From: Seiridium cupressi
Taxonomy: Eukaryota > Ascomycota > Sordariomycetes > Amphisphaeriales > Sporocadaceae
Assembly (NCBI GenBank): GCA_036674765.1
Contig: JARVKI010000021.1
Coordinates: forward strand, 62,001 to 126,000
DNA: 64,000 nucleotides
Direction: 5' to 3'
The notes beneath the pieces are model-generated. The model worked only from the letters and a program-made list of their open reading frames with translations. It was not told where the DNA came from and did not search any database. A program made the position numbers and the translations under genes. The number at the start of each line of letters is the position of its first letter. Position 1 is the stretch's first letter. This document shows positions 23,680 to 34,315 of the stretch, piece by piece.

Positions 23680-24910
23680 TCATGATGACCGAACATGGCT
23701 GTATTCATGCCATTCTTGCCCAGCCCAAACCATCTTTCCTCCTTGGAAACTCCATTCAATAGCCGTCTTGGCCCTGGCACGCATCTTGTCCTCATACAAC
23801 TGCAAGCAATCCTTCAACTTCACTCGATCCAGCTCTCCTTCGCCGAACTTGGCGTCGGCTAGTGCATCGCACAAGTCCGCCACGTCTTGCACTGTCGTCA
23901 ACCCACCAGAACCGCCAGAGGGGCTCATTGCATGTATCGCGTCTCCAACAAAGGTCAGCCGCGGATCTGCCTCCCACAACGGGAGATCAGGCTTGCTCGA
24001 GACTATGTTCACTGCGTAGAGCGTGTCCACATCTTGCATCTCGAATAGACTGCGGAGATTGGACTGCCAATGTTTTGATACCTCCAGAGAATACAGCGCC
24101 CGCGTTTCCGGCGAACGGTTGATATCCTCTGTTGGTGTCTCAAAATTCAAAGCGAAGAACATATAGTCTGACGTTTTTGACAGCTTGCCGCCTGAAAGGA
24201 ACGATATATCTCCAGGCCACCTTATCGGCGCAAACAAGCACGTCCGAGCCGGGTTCGTCGGGATCGAACATGAACGAGAAGTGGTTCTGAAGCACATCGG
24301 GGCGATCAAATCGTCTCTCAAACTCGGGTGTCAGCGGCGTCCTTCCCCACAAAGTCGTCCGCTCGACATCGAGGTGCTTGAGTTCGGGAAATCTCATCTT
24401 GGCTACCCGCGAGTGCACGCCGTCCGCTGCTACAAGCAATCGTCTAGTCGCTGAACTCCCGTCGGCGAATGTCACTGCCACATGCCCATCGTCGATGAAC
24501 GCATACTTCTCAAACGCCTTGCCGAACTCTATATGCTTCTCCAACCCAAGACTCAACAGTTCACGAAACCATGGGCGGTCGATGGGGTAGCATCTGCGCT
24601 CTCTGTCTGTGTCCCCCTTGGCTCTGAGTGCCATGACTGTCTCGCCCGTGTGGGCATCCACCTTGAGCAAATCGGCCGGGCTGTCCATCGGATGCGTTCT
24701 CTCCAGAAGCTCCCAGACGTCTGGGGCCAGCGTTCGCTCCAGGGCCTCGAGGCCTTCGTGCACCAGACGGAAGCGATAGCCCTGGCTCTTCGAGGACAGC
24801 GACTCGTCTCGCTCGAACAGCCGAAAGGGGATGCCGCGGTGCTTCAGGCCTTGAGCCAGGACCATGCCTGCCACTCCGGCGCCGATGATGAGAACTTCAC
24901 TCGAGGACAT
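23680..24910 (-). pseudogene. FAD-dependent monooxygenase with one frameshift
   Basis: About 409 codons of aromatic-ring-hydroxylase-type flavoprotein in two overlapping frames. The first frame (from ATG at 24910) has the FAD-binding Rossmann motif VLIIGAGVAGMVLAQGLKHR, then ...LFERDE, and the DG motif VAADGVHSRVAK. It reads family-like to FMFDP near 24260, after which the good protein (NPARTCLFAPIRWP, then the GD motif TFVGDAIHAMSPSGGSGG and an Arg/Lys helix to the stop at 23680) continues in another frame. Left in its own frame, the first part runs to a TGA at 24140 with unrelated residues. No intron fits, because the shift lies inside continuous conserved sequence without a donor. One lesion in an otherwise clean gene means either recent inactivation or a single-base sequence error. 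Such enzymes use NAD(P)H and O2 to hydroxylate aromatic or polyketide substrates. Confidence 0.85.
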
Positions 24911-24920
24911 CGTAAGATGT

Positions 24921-24937
24921 TATATATATATATATAT
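24921..24937. repeat. (TA)n dinucleotide run just upstream of the monooxygenase start
   Basis: About eight TA units located 10-27 bases before the ATG of the minus-strand FAD monooxygenase gene, so it would lie in the 5' leader or core promoter. Confidence 0.9.
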
Positions 24938-26027
24938 GTTTTTTTCTTTTCTGGGAAAGGAAGTGGGACGGCCGAAGGATCACGGTTTATTTATGAACAA
25001 ACACACAAGACACCTAGGTTCCAATAAGTGCCATCTCAAATATGAGGAGGCGGTAGGGACTCGCGCTCCCAGCTCACAAGAGATTCTACCATCAGATCAT
25101 GATAACTAGTGCTTACGAGGTCCGCACTACTAGATTTTGGACAACGACTAATACAACCAAAGTTTGCTTGGTTTGGCCATGTCACCGCGTCCGTCTTAGC
25201 GCGACAGGATACCCTCCCTAGTCCATATTCATTAATGCTATGGATCGACAACTAAACCTGACTCAGGTTGAATAGTCTTTAGTTTACACAACTAACATTA
25301 TTATGTCTACACACATTGTTCAGTGACGTCATCGTATTTCCGCACGTATGGTAAGCTACCGGGTGCCAATAGTTTCTATTGACCTGGATCAGGCTCAAGT
25401 ACCAACCTTGGGTTTTTCTTTGTCGAGCATCCTGCTATCCCTTTCCAATTTTAGGTACACCACTACTTTGGTCAGGAAGTGCAACCATTTTACCGGGAAA
25501 CGAGCTATAATCTATTCTATATAACGATTCATGCGAACTTTCTTTCATTTTATTTCTCGAAATCTTGCTTTTCTTCTCGTTACCCGGCCTGTGTGGTTCT
25601 TCACCCGTCTAAACTCGCACCAATCTCTCAACGTCTTCTTATTGAACAAAATGTAGTGTATTTTATAGTCAATGAAAGCACTTAGATATAAGAGAGAAAA
25701 TCTACCCAGTAAACTGTGAAGAGCCCAAGCTCAAAATTGGAGTAAAGACGAGCATGTATCGGGCCAATGTAGTGGCTCAATACACTTTATTTTCTAATCA
25801 GTTAACGGTTTACCATGACCTTCTGGATTCGAAATGGGAAGTCGTCACGCTTCCAATGTATTAATTTAAACAAAAACGCTTGAGTCATGTTTAAACCCCC
25901 TCTCTAGTTAACCGTTGCAGTATAATCGCGCAAAGCCTGTCGAACATCACTGCGAGGATCATGTATGCCCAAAACAAAATCGAGAATACCCACAGAAAGC
26001 TGTGTCAATATTGAATGACCGTATGAC

Positions 26028-26039
26028 TCGCTATAGCGA
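26028..26039. repeat. Palindrome TCGCTATAGCGA, copy 1
   Basis: Perfect 12-base palindrome; with the preceding C it shares 13 bases with the copy at 48186-48199. Function unknown; see findings. Confidence 0.7.
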
Positions 26040-26181
26040 TTCAATCCCATGCATTCTACCTATAATTACCAAGTAGCAACATTGGTTCTCGTGAAACACC
26101 GCTAGAAACTCGAACCTCTTACGACCACTGGCCTAGACTAATTCCATCAACATGATCTCATCAATATCCAGTGACTGAGTC

Positions 26182-27135
26182 TTAGTCCTTCTTTCTTGCC
26201 CTTTCGTTATCCCTAAGATCTTTCATCACAGAAATGCTGATTCGATCGCAGAGCGAGGCTGGCAACAAGGACAGCATTGCTTGCTGAAGCCCATGCGTCC
26301 AGTAAGGCACGACCAAGATTCTTCCACAGCCCGTCCGCGCGAGGATTGCCTTGGCCATCGCATCAGGGGTAGGTCCAAAGAAGTGTGGCTGCAAGTGTTT
26401 GTTGTCCCCCGATCCTACGACTAGGCCCACGCGAAGTGTGAGGATTTCAATGTCTCGCTGTTCGAGCTGCATCTCGCGGGCCACCGCCAAGCTCATCGAG
26501 TTCCCAAAGGACTTGGACGCAGCGTAGTATGAGATCAACGGCAGGCCGTTGTCGCTGAGTGACCCGATGTTGAGGATCAGCGCAGGCTTGTTTCTCAGCA
26601 ACACGGGGATCAGCGTGGACATCATCAGAGCTGGGAACGCAGCGTTCAGGTGCACGGTGTCCAGGATCTTCTTGGCATCAGACTGGTCCAGTGTGCCATA
26701 GGTCGGGAGCAGAGTGCCACCGGCGTTGTTTATCAGCACCGTTAAGTTGATGTCCCGGTTGAGTTCCAAGACCTCCTCGATCCATGCTTCGGCCTCGATG
26801 TCACACGTCGATGCGTTGACGACCAAGATGCGAAACTCGTGAGCCGGGTGCGCCTTCTGCAGCGCCGCTTTTACGGATTCCAGCTTCCCGACATTGCGGC
26901 CGTGCAACACGACGTTGAAGCCGGATGCTGCGAGCTCGGCCGCGAGAGCTTTCCCTATGCCGTCCGACGCGCCAGTTACGAGTGCCCACGCTGGCTTGCC
27001 GGAGGTGGAGTGTAGATATTTGTGCAAGTTCGACGGGCGGGTGTAGAGTTGAATAAATGAGACGATTCTGTAAATGAGACCCAGGAGCACGAGAAGGCCA
27101 AGTGCCGCCAACCCAGTCGTGATGGGAGCCAACAT
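26182..27135 (-). CDS. Membrane-anchored short-chain dehydrogenase/reductase (17beta-HSD / ketoacyl reductase-like)
   Basis: Single-exon, 317-residue NAD(P)-dependent oxidoreductase. A hydrophobic N-terminal helix (about residues 5-30) anchors it, probably in the ER. The classical SDR elements follow: cofactor motif TGASDGIG at 54-61, NNAG at 136-139, catalytic Ser192, and Tyr204-x3-Lys208 in SYYAASK. The layout (N-terminal membrane helix, then TGASDGIG, then a C-terminal basic tail ending RARKKD) resembles 17beta-hydroxysteroid dehydrogenase 12 and the yeast very-long-chain 3-ketoacyl-CoA reductase Ifa38, but divergence suggests a paralogue rather than the housekeeping enzyme. The end lacks a perfect KKxx retrieval signal. 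It lies beside the broken FAD monooxygenase on the same strand; whether they ever formed a pathway is not shown. Confidence 0.88.
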   Translation of the reverse strand: MLAPITTGLAALGLLVLLGLIYRIVSFIQLYTRPSNLHKYLHSTSGKPAWALVTGASDGIGKALAAELAASGFNVVLHGRNVGKLESVKAALQKAHPAHEFRILVVNASTCDIEAEAWIEEVLELNRDINLTVLINNAGGTLLPTYGTLDQSDAKKILDTVHLNAAFPALMMSTLIPVLLRNKPALILNIGSLSDNGLPLISYYAASKSFGNSMSLAVAREMQLEQRDIEILTLRVGLVVGSGDNKHLQPHFFGPTPDAMAKAILARTGCGRILVVPYWTHGLQQAMLSLLPASLCDRISISVMKDLRDNERARKKD

Positions 27136-27923
27136 GTTCTAGGCTAGTCGGTGTTATGGCTGCCAGTGCCAATGTAAGCTGAGAGGTTGGAGATAATCCA
27201 GGGCCATGAAGAGCACTCTCAGAACTGCTGCCTTGGGGTTCTGATTACGTCATCGGGCGCTCCCACTTCTCTCTATAATATACAACACACAGCCGACTTT
27301 GACTCGTTTAGTAGTCAGGTCGACATCAAATCCTTGTATCAGTGGTTTCTCTCTCAATCGGTACGAGAGATTTGACTTTTCGGTTCACATTAGTTCGATG
27401 CCCTTACTACCAGGCCAGAGTAACATTAGCTCGCAATCGCACCATGTGGTACCCATCATGAACGATTCGCCTTCTGGGTCTGCTGGGGTAATCGATTTTC
27501 TCAGAGTGATCATGTCTAAGTTTAAGAATACGGTTGCAAAGAGTCCCATGAAAGGGTCCTCGATCCGCCAGTCGTGTTGAAGAACTCATAACTTCAAGAT
27601 GACAGCCATAGCCGTGCTGACTCTCTGCTACTGTATCTGTCATCGCTACGAACGCAAGCCTTTCTTTTATATTTCACTTTATGGTGGTTCCGATGATGTG
27701 CTAACTCTGTATTCGTAGCGTATAATCATTATATATACAACTAGAACTAGCTTCCTGAAGCCATAACTTTTTTTTTTATCTCAAACAGCGCTAGAAAGGG
27801 GGTATAACTGCAACAAATGGCCTTCTGGCACAAAATCAAAAGTGGTTTGGTTTGCCCGCAAAGGTTTATCAAACGCCCGCTCCGTGTAAGTTTCTAATCC
27901 TCCCATGATTACCAGCGCGCCAA
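27136..27923. other. Intergenic, no gene recognised
   Basis: Promoter of the short-chain dehydrogenase gene and 3' side of the DUF6536 gene. Two short open frames lack motifs. Includes a T9 run near 27770. Confidence 0.5.
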
Positions 27924-30318
27924 CTATGCATACGTCCGCCCAACATCAACAGCCCCCACGCTCAAGGCGCTGAACGCACATCGCCCCTCCCGCATGCCCA
28001 CCCCTTTAGCAACAACACCCCATGTGAGGTCTTGTTTCCAGGGTTCGACCTCCCCAGGCGCAGGATGGCATTTGGCGCTTAGCGCCGCGCTGCAACTTCC
28101 GCCCTTGAGTACGAGCGGGTTGCCTCTCTCCTGTCCGTTGACTAGAGCAGCTGCGGGTGCGCGCCTCAGGCCTAGCGACACGACCAAGACAATTAGGATA
28201 AACAGTAGAGCTAAGAAGACGAGAAGCGCTTGTGTCGAGAAGGCTACCGCGATGATTTGATTTTGATCCGAGGAAGACGTGGAAATGGATGGCGAGAGAG
28301 TGACGACGGCTGGAAATACAGCTTGCGAAAGTGTGAAGCCCATTGCCACGAAAAGCACGAGCAACGCCCAAGAGATGGGTCGCGGGAGCGTTATAAAGAG
28401 GGAGGTCGTTTGTTTACCGGCGGGATCAGAGGAAACACGAAGTGGTCGCGGACCCAGAGCGAAAAGGGTGAGTTCATGAGAAACGTAGTAAGTAGTTAGG
28501 TGAGAATTGGTCACCATGTAGAGGATAGCTAGAAGTAGCTGTGGTAGGCATACCAGCAGTGCCATCTGTGACTCTGTGGCAGGGCTCGGGAGTAGAAACG
28601 TTGTATATGGGGTGGATATGCCGAAAGGTGTCAAGACGCCCTGCGGATCTGTAGGCATGACCAGGCCCAGTGCGACCGCCGTCGGTACAGCAAGCGCCGT
28701 CCAGGTAAAGACCATCAGTGTCCATCGTGGCAACGAAGGTGTAAACATCCAGAAGTGGGCGCTTGGAGCAAAATATTTGGCTTCGCTGTAGCCCCACCGA
28801 CCTCCTCGAACGTCCTTCTTCGAAAGGAGACAAGCACTTTTCGTTGTCGAGTCCGGGTATCGGAGAAAAGATCGAATCGCATCTCCCAAGGTAGCGAGAG
28901 GTTCGAATTGGGTTCGGCTCAAAACTGTGGCAATGCTACAGAAAGTAGCAAGATGTAACAAAGCAACAACGCCCAACAATGAGCTGCTCACAGTGACGCC
29001 ACAAGTCTGTGGTGAACCAATTCGTGCGAGGCAGTATTGAACCAGAGATCCATCGAGGGCTAACTCATCCTGTGAAGATGCCTCGCTGTAGGCCTTGATG
29101 GATGTGCTCAATCGGGCTGTCTGTACTACAGAAGTAGTTGTGCTAGCAGTCTCGACCACGAGCAACAAGGCATCATATTGGGACTCGTAAGTACCACCAA
29201 ATGCTTGTACGCAGCTCTCTGTAGTCAAATTGACTAGTTTTGATTGTACTGCGTCAGCTTGGAGATCGAGGAGATCCGCTCTCGATAGACCGCCGACATT
29301 GGATTCCGTATCATTGCTGAAAGAGGAACCGCTCAAGAACGGTTCGGTAACAAACACGATGTCATAGTCGACTCCGGTCTGAGAAGTGAATATTACTGCA
29401 TTATAGCTAGGGATTGTTAGGCCGATTTCAGTTCTGCTTACGAAGGGTTTCTTACATTACTTGGGTGGCCACGGCAACCAAAAGGATAACCGTGGCCAGC
29501 GATGCCCGGAAACCGGATATGTGTGGAAGGTTTCTCAGGGATGGCACCCCAATATCGAGCCACCGTTTCTTATCATGAGCCGCGGTAAGCTCGTTCCGCG
29601 TTGGACTTGAAAGGACTTGGAAGACATAGTTGCCACCGACAAGAAGTATGATGCTCAGAGTGTTGATCAGAGCATGCAGCCCAACGTTGATGTTAGACGC
29701 CGTCGAGCAAGATCCAGAAAAAAGGGTATACTCCCCACCGACGACTTGCGACTTGGAGGCAACAACCGCGAAACATACTACGGCGGCAAGTAGTATTATG
29801 AGGCTTGAGAAAGAGTTGAACGCCACGCCGCCTCTCCACCCAGTTAACAATCTCCTGAAACCATGTTTTCGACTGTCTTGTTCAAATTCACCAGAGGCAA
29901 GATGTGTCTGTGAGCTGAAGGGATCCTCGAAGAAAGCTTGTTGCGACATGAACCGTTCACGCCCGGGTGTAAGTACGACGTCTCTTTCTCCCCAATTCAT
30001 CCGTTCCCTTTTCATAGCCAGACTTTCCGGGGTCTCTCCTCTCATGTAGTGTATGACATAATCCGGCACTAGCGATCTGCTCAAGATACTGGCCGAGTCT
30101 CCCGCTTCCTTGAACCATGACTTGGTCTGCGCTGTTGCCCTTCGGAAGTGACTGAGATGGCTCGTAGCTGGTGTCGACGGGACCTCGGACGTTGCGCGAT
30201 AATGAAAAGGCCAATTGACCTTTGACCTCGAGTCCTTGGGTGTATGACGACTATGAGACGATAGACCTTCTGTTCTTGCCCGAACCCTACGATGCGTTAG
30301 CATGGCAAATAGGATCAT
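27924..30318 (-). CDS. DUF6536-family multi-pass membrane protein
   Basis: Predicted 781-residue protein in two exons, 30318-29456 and 29406-27924; the 49 nt intron (GTAAGA...CCCTAG) keeps frame and gives QVI|YNAVIFTSQTG. A soluble N-terminal region of about 155 residues leads to the DUF6536 signature: GWRGGVAFN, a membrane helix, then the conserved segment SCSTASNINVGLHALINTLS and helix 2 (ILLVGGNYVFQVL) with SSPTRNELTAAH after it. Helix 3 (SLATVILLVAVA) precedes the intron. The C-terminal half holds about five more helices, including ALLVCLPQLLLAILYMVTNS and a last one rich in Leu/Ile/Val. This family is widespread and often multi-copy in Pezizomycotina; no function is known. The start is the first ATG of the open frame; an in-frame ATG at 30303 is an alternative, and an upstream exon cannot be ruled out. 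Confidence 0.83.
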
Positions 30319-33300
30319 GGCATTTGGCTGTGTACTTTTCTAGCGGTTCGATATTCCTCACAACACCATCCTCGTCCCAAGTATATCTAAAAGCAGATTT
30401 CCCATTTCTGGCTGGAATTACCCCGTCCATGGTTGTGGAGTACAGGAGCTTCTCATGAGAAGCAGAATATTAACGAACGACTGATATAAGCGAATGAATA
30501 CAACACGAGAGCACGCCACAGCAAAGAGTCGCAACCCGGCGCCCAGAAGAAGAACAGAGACGGAAGGCCGATCAAATCAGATCGAGCGCAGGGTTTGGCG
30601 GTTCTTCTTGTATGGGTGAGGAATTCTGAAACTGGTACTACCACCCCCCGCAGATAAGCCCGTCATGATCTCTCTCTGGCTGATCCTCCCAGGTCCGGCA
30701 TTCCATCCCAGGCTGCCAGCGCCGATTGATGGTTGCAGTCCGAACCGTTGCCGGGGACTGGGTTGTCAGAACGCATTAAGATGACGGGGATCCGTAAAGT
30801 ATCCCTAAATTTAATTCCACGCTAGCCAATCAGAGCCCGCTCACGGAGGCTTGGTCCATCGGCTCTCTTTTCTTTCGTAGAAACAGAGGGCTCAATAAGG
30901 ACAGCATTTCTCGTCCACATCTAGTAGGTGGCCGCACACATGTTGTACGTCGCAAATGCCGATACGGTCCAGATTGCAAATGCCATGCATATAGTTCACC
31001 CACAACTTCGCCGTAGCAGAGTTCCCAACGGGAGCTTTGCTGGCGCCCAGACAACTCCATACCACGCTTTTAGTGAAACGCCGCTCGTTGAGTGTAGCAA
31101 AAAGCTATGATGTAGTTGTTCCATCTATTGAGGGCTCGAAACGCGATCAAGCATGCCGCCCCAGCGTGTTCTCGGCCATGGAGGACGTGCCTCATCTTCA
31201 CTCAACCGAAGGTGGATTGTTGAATGACTGCCCATTACCAACCAAGATTCTGACTCGTGAGGCCATGGTCCCAGCCCAAAATCCCCGGGTTCGTCGACGT
31301 TCGCTTGGATTTCCGGGCATGAAAGTCATAAATTGGACGACAAAGGAGATCATTCATGCGCTGTAGAATCTGCAGGGAGAGGCTTGCCAGCGGCGGAGGA
31401 GTCCCTTCAGACCCAACAGCCAAGGGCGAAAGGGCAGGCTTGTTAACCCCTGTCGCACATCACACGACTAGTCATGAGCCCGATGCAGAACCGTCGAATG
31501 GGGTAATCGACGACCGGGTTGTATGACCTGGACCAGGTCAGTGCCGTGCGGACCCTTTGTTTCAAGGCATGAATTCGCAAAAGACGGTGGGCACACCAAA
31601 CCCAGCTTCTATCCGCTCTCGCAGCGACGTCGTGACTTAGCCATGCCCGCACATGGTTCACCCTACCATGATAGGAAAGGGGAGTCGACTCATCCCATTT
31701 CTATGTGACTGCGGGGGCTACCGCATGAGATATGACCAGCATTGATGATATAAACATCGATCAGTTTAACGCCTACGGCGGGGACCAAGCCGGCCGATGG
31801 CCGAAGAACCGACGATGATCTCCATACTATGTCGGAGAATATATATATCTATATGTCTACACACACACGTGAATACAAGAGACTGGAGTATAAAGCCTTG
31901 CAACCCTCGATCTACTCGACCGAGCTTACCTGTTGCGTGTTTCTTCTTCTCTATTGAACTTTTGCAGCTTGGCGCGGTTTCACGCACTAGTGCTACTTAG
32001 TACATGAATCCATTAAATTTTGTAGGCTGTGCACGCCAGCTGCAAGTGCCAAACATTGGTTCTCGCACGATCCGATTACGATGTAGCCTAGCGACTTATA
32101 AGATTACTTCGCTATTGAATACTAGGTATGAATTCATGGTAATCGAGAAGTGTAAAGGGTATGTGCTTATTACCAGACATGAGCAGCATTTGGTGAGCAG
32201 GCTGATGTGCTTACACATTGTAAATAGCACATGCCGAATTCATGGATTTATAAATCCAATACTTAACTGGTGTGAAAATCGCGCTCATCGCCATGACCTC
32301 TCGCGTTTTGTGATAGTCGGACGCCTAAGGGACTATGAGACCACGTAGTTAGATCTCCGTCTCAAGCAGACTAATGGCCATCATATCATTGGCACATTTT
32401 TCATAGTTTGCATTTGTTCACTATGCTTCTCTACAATATGGGTTTTTATCAGACTTGATGAGTTTTTGTTATATCTATCTATCTGTAACGATCCCTATGA
32501 GAATGCCCTCAATTTCCAGGCTACATCTACAAGAGTAATGCATCAAGAGTTGTGTGGCCTACGTGGAGAAGGACGAGGAGGCAGCTGCATACATCGTACA
32601 CGGTTCAAATCACGTTGGACGCAGGAGGCGGGATTTAGTAGAGATCTTCGAGGAACAAAGCCTTGCCGACATGGCATGTCGGCAATGACCGAGCAATAGA
32701 AGAGTAGAAAATGGTGGCCCGGGGCTGTGTTGGAACTGCAGCGCGCTGGATTTGGTACGATATGTTGGGCGATCCGGACGAGACGGGTGGATGCTTCGGT
32801 CTGATCGTTGAATTCTTGGCAAGACGACTCGTGGGCAGAAGAGCATCGTGGAACAAGGCGCTGACTTGGGGTGAAAGATTGGCATCTAGTCTGTGCTGCT
32901 GAAATCCTTGCACACCTGAGGTTGAGTCTAGATCCCGAATCCAAGGGTGATACTATTGGACCTCCGCAGGGAAAGAGTGGCGATGCTCCATGTTGTGTTA
33001 TTCGCCAGCGCCAACATCGGCTTTCGAGTTTCCCACCATGGTCCCTTTCGAGCAGAGCTAGACGCAACAGGGGTCTTGGTTCGCGAGCTGGAAATGTTTC
33101 GAAACAGATCGACCGGCTGTGGACTTTGACGCGGTGCCACGCTTTTCAAGCATACCTACATGTACATACCAGATCATTTTCCAACAGACGCGCCCGGTAA
33201 CACCAGGTGATGGAACCGAGTGAACGATCGCGTCCGGGTGGATCCAAAGCACTCGCAGTATCATGTTTCCAACGCCGTAGCTGTTCGAAAGTATGAAACA

Positions 33301-34315
33301 TGAGATCGAATGCCACGTTGACAGGACGTAGTTTTCATGCGAGTGATTCCCCCGACTCTGGAACTGCTTTCCAATAGCATCTCGTCGCCGTGGGAGCGCC
33401 TAGTGCTTTTATATCATTGTCCGTTGTCTCATCCCGCAGACGCGAGCTGGGCACGAAACAATCGCGATGATCGACCCAGCCGCGACGGGAGAAGCGTTCC
33501 CAGCCACTGCCCTTTTGCGCGCTGCAGCCCCTATTGGCCGCATTCTCCAAGGCCCTGTCCAGAGCCCGTTAGTGGTCTTTGCGCCCCGCATTCCAGCGCC
33601 TCTGCAGTCTCCTCCCGCTTCGTTTCACATCTTCCCACTGGCTGGGAGTGAAGATCCACGAGGCTTCTGCAGCTGCTTGCATAAGGGCCATGCAGGCGGA
33701 CTTGAAAGCGGCCAACCAGCACGTGCATCGCGCTCTATTTCAACTGTCGCGTCCCCAATTCGCTCTGGCCCTAGACTTCTCTGCTGTACACACCGACATG
33801 CACTATGGCTTTTCGAGAATGACTCACCAACCAAACTGTATCCATCGCTCCATTCTGAGGATGTGAGCTTGAGGACCGAATATGGGAGGGTCTATGGTCG
33901 AGAAACGCGAGAGGCGGGGCGTGTATAGACAGATGTAAACATGAATGGGGTATAACTGGATCTAAAGCCGTGTGTGCCGGACCAATTCTCTCCTGTGAAA
34001 ACTTTTGGCAACACGTATGAATGGAATTGTATCGTTCGCATTGCTCCTTTCAAAGGGCTCTACTGCAGGTCCGGCGCTTCGCATGAGCGACAACTCATAG
34101 CTTCACTCAAGTGCCCGCTGGCTGCAGTGCGGCTCTACACTGATATAACCTGCTGTTATACTCTTATCATTCAGACTCGTCATCAACACAACTCTGTTCA
34201 GTGGAAACGGGCCGCTCACACGCAACCTTAACATTAACCTTCTAAACTGGGCCAAGTCAGCTCTCACCGCACAACTACTTCAAAACCTCCAACGCCACTA
34301 CGACATGCGACAGCA
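30319..34315. other. 4 kb gene-poor spacer
   Basis: Lies between the divergent DUF6536 and F-box-like genes and so holds both promoters. 31.7-32.5 kb is AT-rich with runs such as ATATATATATCTATATG. Open frames of 60-174 codons overlap on both strands at 32.5-33.9 kb without domains or introns that would join them. I could not support a gene, RNA or transposon here. Confidence 0.5.

Larger units (their letters stand above)
24911..26181. other. Intergenic, AT-rich
   Basis: 1.3 kb, visibly richer in A/T than the genes around it. Holds the monooxygenase promoter and the 3' end of the short-chain dehydrogenase gene. It includes the 12-base palindrome TCGCTATAGCGA at 26028-26039. No gene was recognised. 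Confidence 0.5.

Noticed and set aside
24140..24321. An intron joining the two frames of the FAD monooxygenase
   Set aside because: The frame change lies inside conserved sequence with no donor before it and no residues to spare; intron-like CCTTTCAG at about 24195 would delete the conserved APIRWP segment.
23680..30318. A secondary-metabolite cluster (monooxygenase, dehydrogenase, membrane protein)
   Set aside because: No polyketide synthase, peptide synthetase, terpene synthase or pathway regulator is nearby; the DUF6536 protein is not a transporter of known type, and the monooxygenase is broken.
32590..32660. Possible tRNA (GGTTCAAATC-like T-arm)
   Set aside because: No matching acceptor or anticodon stem could be folded around it; other T-arm-like words in the window also lack cloverleaf partners.
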